A stretch of 64,000 nucleotides of DNA from Absidia repens (GCA_002105175.1 MCGE01000002.1:2232001-2296000); one strand, 5' to 3'. Counted from the stretch's first letter, positions 45,224-57,164 are shown. Numbers and translations: made by a program. The notes: generated by a model from the sequence alone, not told the origin.

Positions 45224-48200
45224 ATGGAAGAATACAACGCAAAACGGATTAAATTATCTTTAGAGCCTTTCATCAATAAGGCAGTTGCTGATGTTACGGA
45301 TACCGGTCATGAAGTATTTAAAACGTAAGAAAAAAATCAAGCACAATCTTTAGTCCACAATCTCACCATCGCGCTTCTTCTTCTTCTTCTTCTTCTTTTC
45401 TACATCTTTAAAGGGATCTATCTTTACCTGAACAGCTGATGCGGAACGTGGATCGTGTCTGGTATGAACGAGGAGACTGGATGAATATCACTGAGGAGGG
45501 ACTACAACGTCAACTTACCAGCAGCAAAATTAAAGATGATACCACCACAGCGATAGATACGACCACACCTTCATCAACTGACGAAAGCAGCAAACACCAA
45601 CAAAAAGAACAGCATATTAATACCGGAAATCTAAAGAACGATCAAGAAGCATTGGCTGTGGATCTAGGAAAACTGCGGGAATCGGTTATATCAAAGTTAT
45701 AGTAAGATTATGTGAAAAGTGGGATTCGAGAAAGGAGATGGCGACACTGTGGCAATGAAACTTACTCTTACTCTTTAATATATAGTTTTGCAAAATGTGA
45801 AATAGATGTAGCCTTGGACGTCATGAACATATTATCAACAGAAAATAAGCGGAATACGAACGGTATGGGTGTTGGTGGTAGCGGTGCTGGAGGAATTTTG
45901 GCTGGCATCAACGGCGCCGCTGGTGGATTGGGCTCAATACTCGGTGGTGGATTAGGAAGCAACGACAGCGGGGCAGATGGGAACAACAATATGGTACTAC
46001 CTCCTGGAACTTTACATGCCACTTACGTATCGAAGCCAAAACCTACTGAAAAAGCACAACTGGAACACGCTCAACTGACACTTGGACTAAAACGAACAGT
46101 AAGTATAAACACGGTATCAACGGTGGGGAGACACATTGAGACACTGACACGATTTTATTTAAATTGATATATTAGCAACAAAAAACCGCTGCTGCCTACC
46201 TCAAAAAAAGCGCTGCATCCTTGAAAACTATGGTCGAAGAAGAACAAGAATTTTGGGATCAAGCTGTATGTGTGCGATCAAATCATTGGTTAATGCAAGC
46301 ATCTGGGAATACATCCGGTCTTTGGATATCTTATGGATTTAAGGATGGTAAGTTATTCCCCTTCTCCCCCCTCCAAAAAAAAAGGTGGCAATGATTATCG
46401 GAATTGACCTTTTTGTTCTCTCTTTATTAAAATAGTGGGTTCGGATTTCCCGGAAGCATGTCATGGTGAAATGTTGCGTCCTGATCAAAATGATGAAACC
46501 GATACGAAAAATCAAGTGCGATTGTCCCTGCCGCATAATATACCAAAACTAGTTCGGGTGACTGTCAAACGGAATCGAATGGAACAACATGGTGGTGAAA
46601 CCGGACGTATTTTTGATTTGGAACAAGGTGAAGAAAAGATAGAAACAGCGGCTCAAGGTAAGGATAAAAAAAAAGGAAAAAGGTGTTGTTCAATGAAAAT
46701 AGTTGGCGATCCTTACATGACTTGTTTATCCTTGTTAGGAATATATCCATCCATACACAATAGCCAAGACAACTCCATTCAACGACGATTAATCGATGCT
46801 CAGTCTACTGTCTATGATGCTGAACTTTTCTCGAGGGTAAGTGTTACGAAAAGTGATGGAAATATGATTTCAAAATGGGTTGTTTTATATGGTAACCTGT
46901 CTTCCCTCCTCCGTCTCCCATTTTTTTCCATAGATATTATCTGAAGCACAAGTTATCCCTAGCAACATCCAATGTGAAGAAGACTATGTGATTGTGACTC
47001 TGGGCGGAGAAATGGATATCGTGATTCAGAAAATGCAGTATAACCATCAGCAGCAATGGCAACAAACACACGATGCCTGTCCCTCTATATCCTCGCAGCA
47101 AATGGTAGGTCGAACCATCGAAACGGCACTTCGACTTTTACTGGTACAACGACACCGATTCAACCTCTGGAAATCAAGGACAAGGCTTATGGCAGGACAA
47201 CGAAAAATCCAACTGCTACTTGACGCAATCGAAGACACCACATCATCAACAGGCTCTGGGGCGAAGTCAACTGGAAGCTCCTCATTTCCTGGTGCCGGAT
47301 CAAATTTGAATAGCAGTATCAGTGGAGCGTCTGGTGTTGGTGGCTCACATACCCCGAAACTTGGTCATCGAACGGCCAGTAATATTTCAACATCAGGTGG
47401 AACTTCATCATCCTCTTTATCACGAAAAACAACTGGCTCTGGATCATATCAATTGCATACCTCAAGGGAACCTACCTCCAATGTACCTATTTTGGCGCCA
47501 GTGATATCGATGACACGCTTCTGGATTTTGTTTGATGGTATTCGAGATGTCGTTCTCAACACTGTGAATCCTCTATGCGGAGAAACTGGATTGGGACTGT
47601 CAGTACACTTCAAGCCTCAGCATGAATTCAAGTCCGGTCACCAAGCGTATTGTGATGCCTATCCTAGCTTTGGGGAACTCAGCACCAGTCTTGCTATCAA
47701 TATGTATAAAGGGTAAGGACAACGCATAGGTCAGAAATGGAAACTGCTAGTATCACTATTATTGATTCGCTAATTCCATTTACCTGGTATCATGTTGTTT
47801 ATACAGGTCTTCTTTGCAATTTGCGTTGAACCAAACAGGTACCATCACAGCCATTTCACCCGGAAATATCGTGACTTTATCAAATGTGACGGAATTCGAA
47901 GCCTTCTTACTTCGCGAAATCAAGCTCATATGTTTACATCTTGTATGCGACATTGCTAACGACCTGATACGACGATCTCCAGCATACAAAAAAGCAAAGG
48001 GAAATGACCGCGATGGATATATATGGCAAGTGGAAGAAGTGGAAGAAATCTTATATGGTGCGGTTCAGCAATCCGGCAACTGGAAGAACATGTAAGTTTA
48101 GGATGAACAATGTATGAACTATACCGATGCTGTGTGAACGATACTAACACTGTGTGCACTTCTCTTCCTCACGTCACGCCTCCCTTTTTTTGTTGGTACA

Positions 48201-48457
48201 ATAGTCAAATACAACTGAATAGAACAACAATCAATCACAACTCGCCAGCATATGTACTTCAAATCCAAGAAGAAGTCTTACCTCCAATCGTAGCAACAGT
48301 AACAAACAATCATGTACAACAGAGACCAAAATCAAGTCCGCAGATCAAACGCTTTATCCTCCTATCTCAATGGAATGATTCAACTATGGATGGTGATCAT
48401 TGTGATCTTGGGTTTAGGGACAAAGTAGTTATGATGGTGGCACAGTTATTAGAATAG
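45224..48457 (+). CDS. MED17: MED17 (Srb4), Mediator head-module subunit
   Basis: Nine exons: 45224-45324, 45414-45701, 45786-46098, 46176-46347, 46436-46657, 46739-46836, 46934-47712, 47807-48091 and 48205-48457. They encode 836 aa and all phases match. MED17 hallmarks are the N-terminal LSLEPFINK, FAKCEIDVALDVMNILSTEN, LPPGTLHATYV, the helical QQKTAAAYLKKSAASLKTMVEEEQEFWDQ, and the C-terminal ISPGNIVTLSNVTEFEAFL. The protein is a core of the Mediator head that contacts RNA polymerase II and is essential in yeast. Oddities are a Gly-rich insert (about residues 158-190) and a Ser/Gly-rich insert (about 47240-47450). Intron 1 contains a (CTT)n run. The 3' end has TTAGTGTATAGTTTATC, TTTAGTTTATTAG and CAATAAATG. 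Confidence 0.9.
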
Positions 48458-49449
48458 ACCCTCTCTCCCTCTCTCCCTCTCTTAGTGTATAGTTTATCAT
48501 TTTTAGTTTATTAGTATAGATCTTCTTTAGTGTATATTCTGACTTCATATATTTATCAATAAATGTTATGATATTTGGGGAATTCAAAGGTTACAAGTTG
48601 ATGACAGCTTTTTGGGAAAGTGTTGGTTATAGTGGTGGGAGGGGGGGGGTGGAAGAGGAGGAAGAAATTAGGTATACAGGTATACAACAACTGACTTCTG
48701 TTATCATTCTGCTATGTCTCCGCGACTGCTTTCATACATACTTGGAGATTTCTATTGAATCACTGTGGGACTGACTTCCTCTCTGCTCGAATTATCCCTC
48801 TATATGCACCACACTATTTCCACAACATATTCCGATAATCATACCAGCGCTCCCCTTTATTTTTACTTCCTTACATTAGCCGTAGTCCCCCGTCAAATCC
48901 CTATATTATTTTGTGATTACACCTCATTTAATAAACAAATTGACAGTTTGAAATATACCACAGTACAATCGTGTGTGAAGTATTTATATATATATATATA
49001 TGTGTTGATTTGGCTGGGTCAGAAGAGAGAATCAATAGGAGTAACCTAGAAGGCAAGTGCTTATTGGGACACTCACAAAAACAGGTACATTGTTCATTAT
49101 CTGATGGTTAAAAAAAAAAAAACGCATATTTTATTGAAGCAGTACTGGTAGAAATAAAACAATTAAGGGTGAGGTTGGCTGTAACAAAGGAACTGATGGA
49201 AGTAGCATGTAAGCGACTTGTACGAACTAAAACATTCTTGACACTAGTCTATAGCTATAAAGGTAAAACTTGTACAACGAACTATAGAAAGAGAAAAAAA
49301 GAAAAAAAAAAAAGAGGATTCATCATACGTTTGAGTGCAACACATAAGGGAGATCTTTTATTGTAGCACGTAAAGAGATCCATTCTACAGTACAGTACAG
49401 TAAAAGACATGAGAGAGACGAATAAAACATTTTTATTAATTCAATCAAA
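48458..49449. other. MED17 3' region and DR-A tail
   Basis: The MED17 3' UTR signals lie at 48483-48565. A (TA)n run lies at 48985-49000. From about 49060 to 49449 the minus strand shows DR-A tail modules of copy 6. No gene is seen. Confidence 0.5.
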
Positions 49450-49775
49450 GAGAAACATGTTTTATTCATACATTGATACAATCTATGGACAAACTAGCAC
49501 TAAACTAAGCTAATGATGGCTCCAAAAAGCCAGCTAATGGTGTCCTCAGATCCTAGATCCAAAATGAAAGGATTTCCCCATGCAACTTGTAATCCCTGAG
49601 CTGAAACCCCTTCTAAACTAGTCCTGAAGCAATTATAAGTCCAAAGTAACCCGGCAGAGGTTGAATGGTGAAGAAAAAATGAAGAATAAAAAAACGGAAA
49701 AGAAAGAGAGAGAGGAAAAAAAAAAAACAATTGGGGAGCACATAAAAATTTTCACGTGGACGGGATTTGAATGTA
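49450..49775 (-). repeat. DR-A family, copy 6 (full)
   Basis: On the minus strand, CAAATCCCGTCCACGTG (CACGTG at 49753-49758) is followed by a pyrimidine tract (49680-49735), the conserved core (GGGGAAATCCTTTCATTTTG, TGGATCTAGGATCTGAGG), CTTAGTTTAGTGCTAGTTTG and GAATAAAAC near 49460. The tiny ATG...TTAGATTAG frame of other copies is lost here. Confidence 0.8.
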
Positions 49776-50505
49776 ACATGAATATAAATCAGAATTCTAT
49801 TTCTGATCGACGCCATACAATATCACCAACGTAATGTATTTCTTCTAATGATAGAAATCATCATTCTACATCAGTAGCATGGTTGTTTTCTTCATCTTTG
49901 GTTCTTTTAGTTAACCCCTTCAATGTAGAATAATTCGTCGTTCATAGAATAGTTTATCATACCCTCCTTGATTGAACCAGCTTATGAAGAGTTACGTTTA
50001 TTCTACAAAATATGACCCCCCAAAATACACGCACAACCCCAAATGTCTCAATATAGATATGTGTCATAGAATTATCATTAGATCAGTTTTAGTTTCGATG
50101 TCATAATTTAGATCTATATCTGAATAAAATAGGTCTTGTCCTTTTACCTTCACATCGTCTCTAATACATTTAATTGGTTTTGTCAAACGGAGTATGATAT
50201 ACTCATAATATAAAGTAGAATACATGCATGCACATGTAGTAATTTAAAACTAGTGTGTATGCGTATGTGTGTGTGCGCAAAAAAAAAGTGCGACAATAAT
50301 GTAACAAAAAGAAGATAATATCATGTCATAATTGATAACGAAGGACAAAACGCTACTGTTTATTAAATAATATATTTTGAAGATACATAAGGAATATGTA
50401 ATAAAACAAAATAAAAAGAGTGGCTAAAAATCAAACTATTCTACGCAAACTACACAGGTACCACTATTACATGCCAAGCACAAGCACCAATCTTGTATCG
50501 GAATC
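49776..50505. other. Intergenic DNA
   Basis: No gene is recognised. A DR-A-tail-like GAATAAAATAGGTCTTGTCC occurs at about 50122-50142, and a (GT)n-like run at 50254-50276. The mirrored 3'-end signature for the NADH dehydrogenase lies at about 50355-50450. Confidence 0.45.
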
Positions 50506-53369
50506 TTAGATTCGACTGACATCCCTTCCAGTGACATACGTCAAGAACCAATACATAGGAATGAGCATCTTGTTTCGAGTACTGACACTCATGCTCAAAT
50601 AAGCAGATCTAATTTAATAGTAAATAAATTCAATATTGTGTGAGCTCTGGTGATTGTAATATAGCAATACAACTACTAGTCCTCACCTCCAGAATAGCCA
50701 AGCTAAGAATCCACCTTCAGTAGCCTTTTCATGCACAGCTGACATGTCGACGACGGCACGCCACTTCCCAATATATGCCTAATAGTATTGAAGCGATCAG
50801 TTGGTTTATGCGTTCATGATTGGATTTGTTTATTAACCCTTTTTTTTATTTTTTTATTTTTTTACCATTGATCCCATATTTTTGAAATTGAAGCCTTCAT
50901 CTGTCACTTTTCCTTTGATTTGATTGTTCAGTACTGTGGTAGATATAACAAAGATATTAGTATTTATTTGATCCTTGTCCTTTTCTTTCATTTGATTTGA
51001 TGCTATCAAACTGACCTTTACTCAAATAAATTGCTTTTTGATTGGCAACCTATTTTGTTGGATAAAACAAAACAAATAAATTACTCTGTTTTGTTCAATT
51101 TACTTGGCATATCCTTTTTTGTTTTTCAGTAACGTACCTGGGCTGTAGCAGGTAGATCATGATCTAGAATTGTGGCACAATCACCCAATGCGTACCTACA
51201 GTATATAAAATAGATATTTTAAGTTGGTGATCAAGTTCCCTGTCATTCAGTACAACTTACACATTTGGGTATGGTTCTCTATCTTGGTTGTCTAAAACTT
51301 GCAATTTGTCATTCGTCAAAATCCTATTGAGAAGAGGAATCCATTAGTACCTAATTCCAGAAAGCTTCAGAACCGCATTCAGCACAACTAACCTATGACT
51401 ACGTTCATCTTTGGCCACGTCTTGTAACGATTCTACCAAGGGATTTTGCATCAGTCCAGTCGACCATACAAGCATTCCGTAGGGGACTTATATCAGGCAT
51501 ACAATTATATAATATGGCAAATAACAGTGTGCGAGTAAGTTTATACAGTCCATTTGCTTCTATTTTAGTTCGATAAAACTTTTACCTTTTCCTTCTTCTT
51601 TGATTACTAAATAATCCTTTTCCACACGTTCAACATGATGCCCCGTCTTGATTTGAATACCACGTCGGTTGAATTTTTTGGTTGCGTAGTCAGAGAGTTT
51701 TGAGTCAAAGCTGTTGAGAATACTTGGTCCAACGTCGTACACCGTCATCCGTGTGTGATCCATCAATTGAGGGTACAGACGAGAAAGATCTTCGCTAATG
51801 AAGTCGTACAATTCGGAAGAAAATTCGACGCCCTATATAATCACAATTTTAACAGTCAGTAAATCATAATTCCCAAGAAATTGATCCACCATTTATATAT
51901 ATCTTCACTTACTGTTGGCCCGCCACCTACGACTGTAAAACTTAGCTTCGCTGCTTTTTCCGCATCCGACACACCAGGCTGAGCAGCATATTCGAAGCCT
52001 GTAAGTAGGATTGAAATAAAAACAAATTAATGTACTCACCGTTGAGGAAGGATAGATGAGGGGAAAGTTATTATTGATACACTTACATTCCAACACTCGA
52101 CTTCTGATCTTTTTCGCATCACTGATATCCTTCAAAAATATACCATGTTCCTTGACACCTGGCGTGTTGAATGTATTGGAATATGCGCCCACACTAATAA
52201 CCAGTTTGTCATAATCCAATTCGAATTCTTGCCCGTTATCTATCATATCACAAATAAATAAATACATAGATAAAGCGCCTCGATTGGTCCCCTTCCCTCC
52301 TTCTTACTGTCGTCCATATTGGAGCTACAACGAATCACTTGACGCTTCAAATCAATTCCATCCACCCAAGCTTGGTGGTAGTCCACATCCTTTGAATATC
52401 CTCGAATAGGTTCAACAATCCCTCTGAATTCCAATGTCCCTATCAATCAGATACGCAAAGTTAGTTGAATGAAACACGTTTTTCATACTTGCGGACTTAC
52501 CAACAGCGGTACTATTAGAAACACCGACAATGATAACTGGGATGATTAGTGGAGATAATACGGATCTGATACATTATTTCCGACAAATGTACCTGGTCGC
52601 TCCTTCACTCTTTCCACCCTGGTCATTCTTTTTGTTATATATATCTATATATATATTACCTAGCTAACAATGGTGTAAACACAAAATAGTTTCTAGAAAA
52701 GCAAAACAAACAGAGGTTAGACTTTGACATATTTATCAGGTATCTTTTCGTTAGCTTTCCTTACCTAGGTGATACCACAGTAACGTCATAGTCATTCTTG
52801 TTGAGTTTACGAAAAAGCTGATAACCTATACATATAAATGTTATTAAGAACTGATCTCACTCTTGACCCGCATTTTTTTTTTCCTTTCAACTATTGTGTT
52901 CTTACCGGCCCAACCAGATCCTATTATACACAAATTTTGACGCAAAAGAGAGAGAGAGAGAGAGAGAGAGAGGGATAAAAAAACCATAGAAGAAATTGGA
53001 TTGTCATTCGATACATAGATATAACAGAAAAAAAATGTGTCAGAAACCGCCACGAAAAGGGATAATAGTTTCAAATATATCATATCCATAATTCACTCCT
53101 ACCAAGAATAATAACACGGCCCTGAGATTTCCCCAAAGTTCTGGTTTTTGACTTTGCCATATGCGCCAAAGATCCTTTAAAAAATTGATGAGATACATTT
53201 TCTTATGAAGTCTGTAGTCATTATCTTACGTCCTTGCGAAAACAGCAATGTATTTGTTCGTAAGGGAGGAGAGCGTATTGCGACTATTGAAAAAACAAAA
53301 ACAAAAATAGCATTATTGAGTAAAGTGAAGGGGAAAAATAAAAAATTTACCTTGCAGTGATTTTAACAT
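50506..53369 (-). CDS. Type II (alternative) NADH dehydrogenase, mitochondrial
   Basis: Eighteen exons: 53369-53351, 53283-53230, 53174-53103, 52920-52906, 52825-52765, 52692-52660, 52511-52501, 52439-52308, 52239-52087, 51998-51913, 51832-51586, 51486-51393, 51323-51261, 51195-51138, 51049-51016, 50933-50866, 50778-50687 and 50608-50506. They encode 464 aa and all phases match. The N-terminus (MLKSLQVAIRSPPLRTNTLL) looks like a mitochondrial presequence. FAD Rossmann motif VIILGSGWAGYQLF, STAVGTLEFRGIVEPIR, ECFEYAAQPG, NADH Rossmann motif FTVVGGGPTGVEFSSEL, VYALGDCATI and the C-terminal membrane-binding region (FLAWLFWRSAYLS) are all present. It oxidises NADH and reduces quinone without pumping protons. 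Whether it faces the matrix or the intermembrane space is unknown. Three internal or initial exons are 11-19 nt. Confidence 0.93.
52945..52973. repeat. (GA)n microsatellite in NADH dehydrogenase intron
   Basis: An uninterrupted run of about 14 GA units lies in intron 3, on the coding strand a CT tract just before the acceptor of the 15-nt exon. Confidence 0.9.
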
Positions 53370-54124
53370 GAGAGATGGTGTATGGGAAAAAAAAAAAAAA
53401 AAGAAAGAAAGAGAAAGAAGAAAATATTCATGCAGTTCCAGGGTTGCAAAGCCCTGCTATCTAAGGTAAAGCTCCGATTAAATCCGGCCCGCATAGATTT
53501 TTAGCTTTGTGTCCTGTCCACACTCCTTATTTTTTGATACCGCTATCCAACAGTTATTTAATATAAACCAAAATTAAATAAATTTTCTTTATCCTATGAG
53601 GTACATTGAGGTGTATTTATATATACTTATGTATCACCATCGTTGAATGGATTGAAGGGCGGATTGACCACCGGGAAAACTTCATAAGTCCGGCCGACTT
53701 TTTGTCATTTCTTCCCGACCTCAGTTTGAGATTGGGACACCGTCATGGTTTCTTTTTAAGGCAAAAGGGGAGGGAATGAGATTCTATATTTAAAAAGTCA
53801 ACATCCACACCCTTCGCCTTTGAAATACATTTTACTGTTCGGACAAAATAGATGATGGCGTCGTCTGGCTTGAATCCCACCTGAATTCTTTAGCCATAAC
53901 TCTGCACTCCTGGAAGCTTGGTGTTATTTTTCACAGCCATATTTGGACACAAGCAGCCCGACATACTCACTTTTTCCCTGTAAGGTGTCTGTAAATTTCA
54001 CAGTTTTTGTCTCTTGCTCCTTAGTAACACATTCGTAATGCAGGGTTGCATAACACCAAACGTGGCTTCCATAGAAATGCGTCTTCATATCATAAAGTAC
54101 ATACAGTGAAAATCGTGAAACGAC
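53370..54124. other. Intergenic DNA
   Basis: The first 60 bases hold an A-rich run (53390-53402) facing the NADH dehydrogenase start. Beyond it no gene is recognised. The motif GGCTTGAATCCCACC at about 53867 superficially resembles a tRNA T-arm but has no cloverleaf around it. Confidence 0.45.
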
Positions 54125-54440
54125 GGATAATTTCAAATACCGCCCACGTGAAAATTTATTTGCACCCCATTTTTTCTTTCCCCTCTCTCTCTCTCTTTTT
54201 CATTTCTTTTTTTTTCCTCTTTATTTTTTCTTCAACATTCAACTTTTACGGAGTTATGCTGGACTTGGAATCGTATCAGGTCTAGTTTAGAAGGGGATTC
54301 AGCTCAGGGATTACAACATGCATGGGGAAACCCTTTCATTTTGGATCTTGGATTTAGGAATGCCAACAGTTGGTTTTTGGAGTCATCATTAGCTTAGTTA
54401 TGTTAGCTTGTCCATAATTTGAATCTATATTGAATAAAAC
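54125..54440 (+). repeat. DR-A family, copy 7 (full)
   Basis: TTTCAAATACCGCCCACGTG (CACGTG at 54145-54150) is followed by a pyrimidine tract (54172-54235), TTATGCTGGACTTGGAATCG, the core CATGGGGAAACCCTTTCATT, CTTAGTTATGTTAGCTTG and GAATAAAAC at 54431. Tail modules continue to about 54610. Confidence 0.8.
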
Positions 54441-54774
54441 ATGTCTCCTTTTACTTGCATCAATGAAATATGTCCCATTGGTCTCTGTCATGCTTTTTAC
54501 AATAGATTCCTGGTTTTATACCATGACCCACTTTTGATTCATGTTGGACGTCGTTGTGCTTCGATGAAAGGTATCCATTTAGTCGTTCTCGTACCTTCAA
54601 CAGCATGTTGATGAAATGGCTGAGAAGATGGAAATAAGAATAAAGCCGAAGTCAACAAACGGTGCAAATGCGCCTATGAAAAGGTGGAAAAGTAATATGA
54701 TAGGCCCTTATACAAGAATAAAAAAAACTTGGTACTGAAAAATGACTTCTCTGTGTTTTTTTTATATTATATAT

Positions 54775-55834
54775 TAAAAAGAAAATGGACCGTAAGAAAA
54801 CTCAGCTATAGTAACTTTAATTTCGTTTTTTTGCCCCTCCAACTCTTTTTTTTTTCAAACAGAGCCCTGGACAACCACCGTTGGATCCCAAGCCGCTGCC
54901 CACCATAGGAGCCGCCCATCCTTTTTTTTTTCTCAATCGCTGCCCACCCATAGTGCCAAATCACAGAGTCTTCCATCAAAACCAACACTTCAGAAACCCC
55001 TTGCCATCCAGTGGCTACATAATTAATATTATTCTCAAATTTGTTCTTCAATATACCCCACCACAATAAAATACACTGTAATAGCTGTTTTTTCACACAA
55101 GCACATCCCTTATATATATGTATATATAGACGCACTTTTTTTTTTCTATGCATATGTAATACACATTCAATGAAGCTCATAATGTAAACGTACAACAGAG
55201 ATACTAAATATAATAAAAAGAACATATTTATTCAGTCGTAGATATTAACGATGACAAACTATTACTAAACTAATGAGTGCTAATCTACTGTCGTTCCCAA
55301 ATCCTACATCCAAAATGAAAGGGGTTTCCCATGATGTTTGTTTTGCGTTTTTTAAAACGCCCCTAATTCAAGTTCTAGCACTAATCCTAAATCACCAGTA
55401 CCCCAATGAGCCTTGCCATCATATCATTCAGACTATCATGAAGGAAAAAAATAAAAAAGAAAGAAAAAGAGAGGGAAAAAAAGGGGACCAAAAAAAAAAT
55501 ACAAAGCAAATGCGGAGCCTGAATCATCCAGCTTTTTTTTTTATTTAAAAAAATCAGGGAGCTGCAAATAAAAATTAAATAAACGGGCAATCGCCATAAT
55601 TACCATAGCGCATAATTCGTTTTATCTTCGAGTGGTGAGGCAGTTACAACCACTACATAATCAAACTCTAATCTCTCCGACGCATTTCAAGTAAGCTATT
55701 ATTTCAGCACACAAAAAATCGATTGACGACGCCCTGAGCACGACGGTTTATCCCCAAGGGGCTGCCCACCAAAGTGCGAAATGGCGGAGGCTTTAATCCT
55801 ATCCCATCGAAACCCACACTTTAATAAAAAACTG
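54775..55834. repeat. DR-B repeat, copy 2 (~1.05 kb)
   Basis: Nearly identical to 1490-2545 in direct orientation, including the stretch with GGCTACATAATTAATATTAT and the block ending ATCCCATCGAAACCCACAC. It carries a few extra bases near 54890. Its right end breaks at ACTGT, where the minisatellite at 55835 begins instead of the TGACACCCAGTAAATCG found in copies 1 and 3. Confidence 0.85.
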
Positions 55835-56049
55835 TTCCGTGCCCAAAGTAGAAACATCTCCTGTCATTTTTTATATTTGTATGCAAATATGCTTCCGTGC
55901 CCAAAGTGGAACATCTCCTCTTTTGCTTCCGTGCCCAAAGTAGAAATATTTCCTGTCATTTTTTATATTTGTATACAAATATGCTTCTGTGCCCAAAGTG
56001 GAACATCTCCTCTTTTGCTTCCGTGCCCAAAGTAGAAATATTTCCTGTA
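55835..56049. repeat. 34/58-base minisatellite related to the 27.8 kb array
   Basis: Alternating units begin TTCCGTGCCCAAAGT. A 34-base unit and a 58-base unit (the latter extended by an AT-rich insert) form a 92-base higher-order repeat, in about 2.5 copies. On the minus strand the 34-base unit reads with the TTCCACTTTGGGCAC core of the last unit of the 27774-28113 array. The 58-base unit contains the perfect palindrome ATATTTGTATACAAATAT in one copy. Confidence 0.85.
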
Positions 56050-56754
56050 TAAGCCCCCCCCCACACACACCGGTTTTTTTTCCACGCACATATGCCATGC
56101 CCATTCAGCGAGACAATGAAAGGCATAAGAGAATAATTGTAAATAAACAAGATATGTTTAATTCTGATATAGATGCAATATAAACTATGATAACTAACGC
56201 TAAGCTGAGCTAATGACACTTGGGGAGGTTTTTTTTTGGCAACTGTACGTAGCATTTTACACAACGAGCTGCAGTTTTTTTTTCTATGCATAAACCCCAC
56301 AACCCTCCCGCACACACTCTGTTTTTCCACGCACATACGCCATGCCCATTCAGCGAGACAATGAAAGGCATGAAAGAGAATAATAATAAAAAGACAAGAC
56401 ATGTTTAATTCTGATATAGATGCAATATAAACTATGACAACTAACGCCAAGTTGAGCTAATGACACTATTCTAAAATGAATGCTAATGCTAATTTGAGGA
56501 CGGCCAAAGATCACGAATCCAAAATGGAAGGGTTTTCCCATGATGTTTGTATTGCACTTTTCAAAAGGCCCCTGATTCAAGTTCTAACCACTAATTACAA
56601 GATCACTAAATCCACAGTTGAAGTTGATGTTCTAAAAAAAAAAAAAAAGAGAGAAAGAGGAAGAAAAAAAGAGGGGCGATAAAATTTAAATCCATGAGAG
56701 GCGGAGTGCGAATGGCTCAGTCACCCTATTTTTCGACCTTCCATTTTTCACCAC
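56050..56754 (-). repeat. Diverged DR-A-like modules (two tandem-like blocks)
   Basis: Two blocks (about 56060-56220 and 56285-56470) share TTTTTCCACGCACATA[CT]GCCATGCCC, ATTCAGCGAGACAATGAAAG and a TTTAATTCTGATATAGATGC segment. They lead into a minus-strand DR-A core (about 56505-56620, with TTGGATTCGTGATC and AACCCTTCCATTTTG). An A-rich tract (56633-56650) marks the position of the pyrimidine tract. Confidence 0.6.
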
Positions 56755-57065
56755 ACACAAAAAAAAATGTCTATTGACGACGCGCTGAGCACGACGGTCG
56801 GGTCTCAAGGGGCTACCCACCATAGTGCGAAATGGCGGAGGCCCTTATCCCTTCTCTATTTTTTTTTTTTTTCAGCACACAAAAAAGAACCCATTGGCGA
56901 CGCGCTGAGCACGACGGTCGGGCCCCAAGGGGCTGCCCACCAAAGTGCGAAATGGCAGAGGCTTTAATCCTATCCCATCGAAGCCCACACTTTAATAAAA
57001 AAAACTGTGACACCCAATAAATCGAAAGATTTCCAAAAGCTCCAGCGGAGCGCCAGAGCGTTTAT
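56755..57065. repeat. DR-B right-end block, copy 3 (tandem-duplicated)
   Basis: The segment GACGACGCGCTGAGCACGAC...GTGCGAAATGGCGGAGGC occurs twice in a row here (about 56774-56845 and 56899-56965). The terminal block with CTCCAGCGGAGCGCCAGAGCG follows, as in copy 1 at 2430-2590. Confidence 0.8.
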
Positions 57066-57164
57066 TTGAATAAATATGATTGACATTCATTGTTGGACTT
57101 TTTTTATCGTCCATGTGGTGCGGCATTTGTAATTGCAATCGCCGGTTGAACGTTTTTTTTCAGG

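Noticed and set aside
53821..53890. tRNA-like T-arm sequence (GGCTTGAATCCCACC)
   Set aside because: No matching acceptor, D-arm or anticodon stem could be drawn around it.
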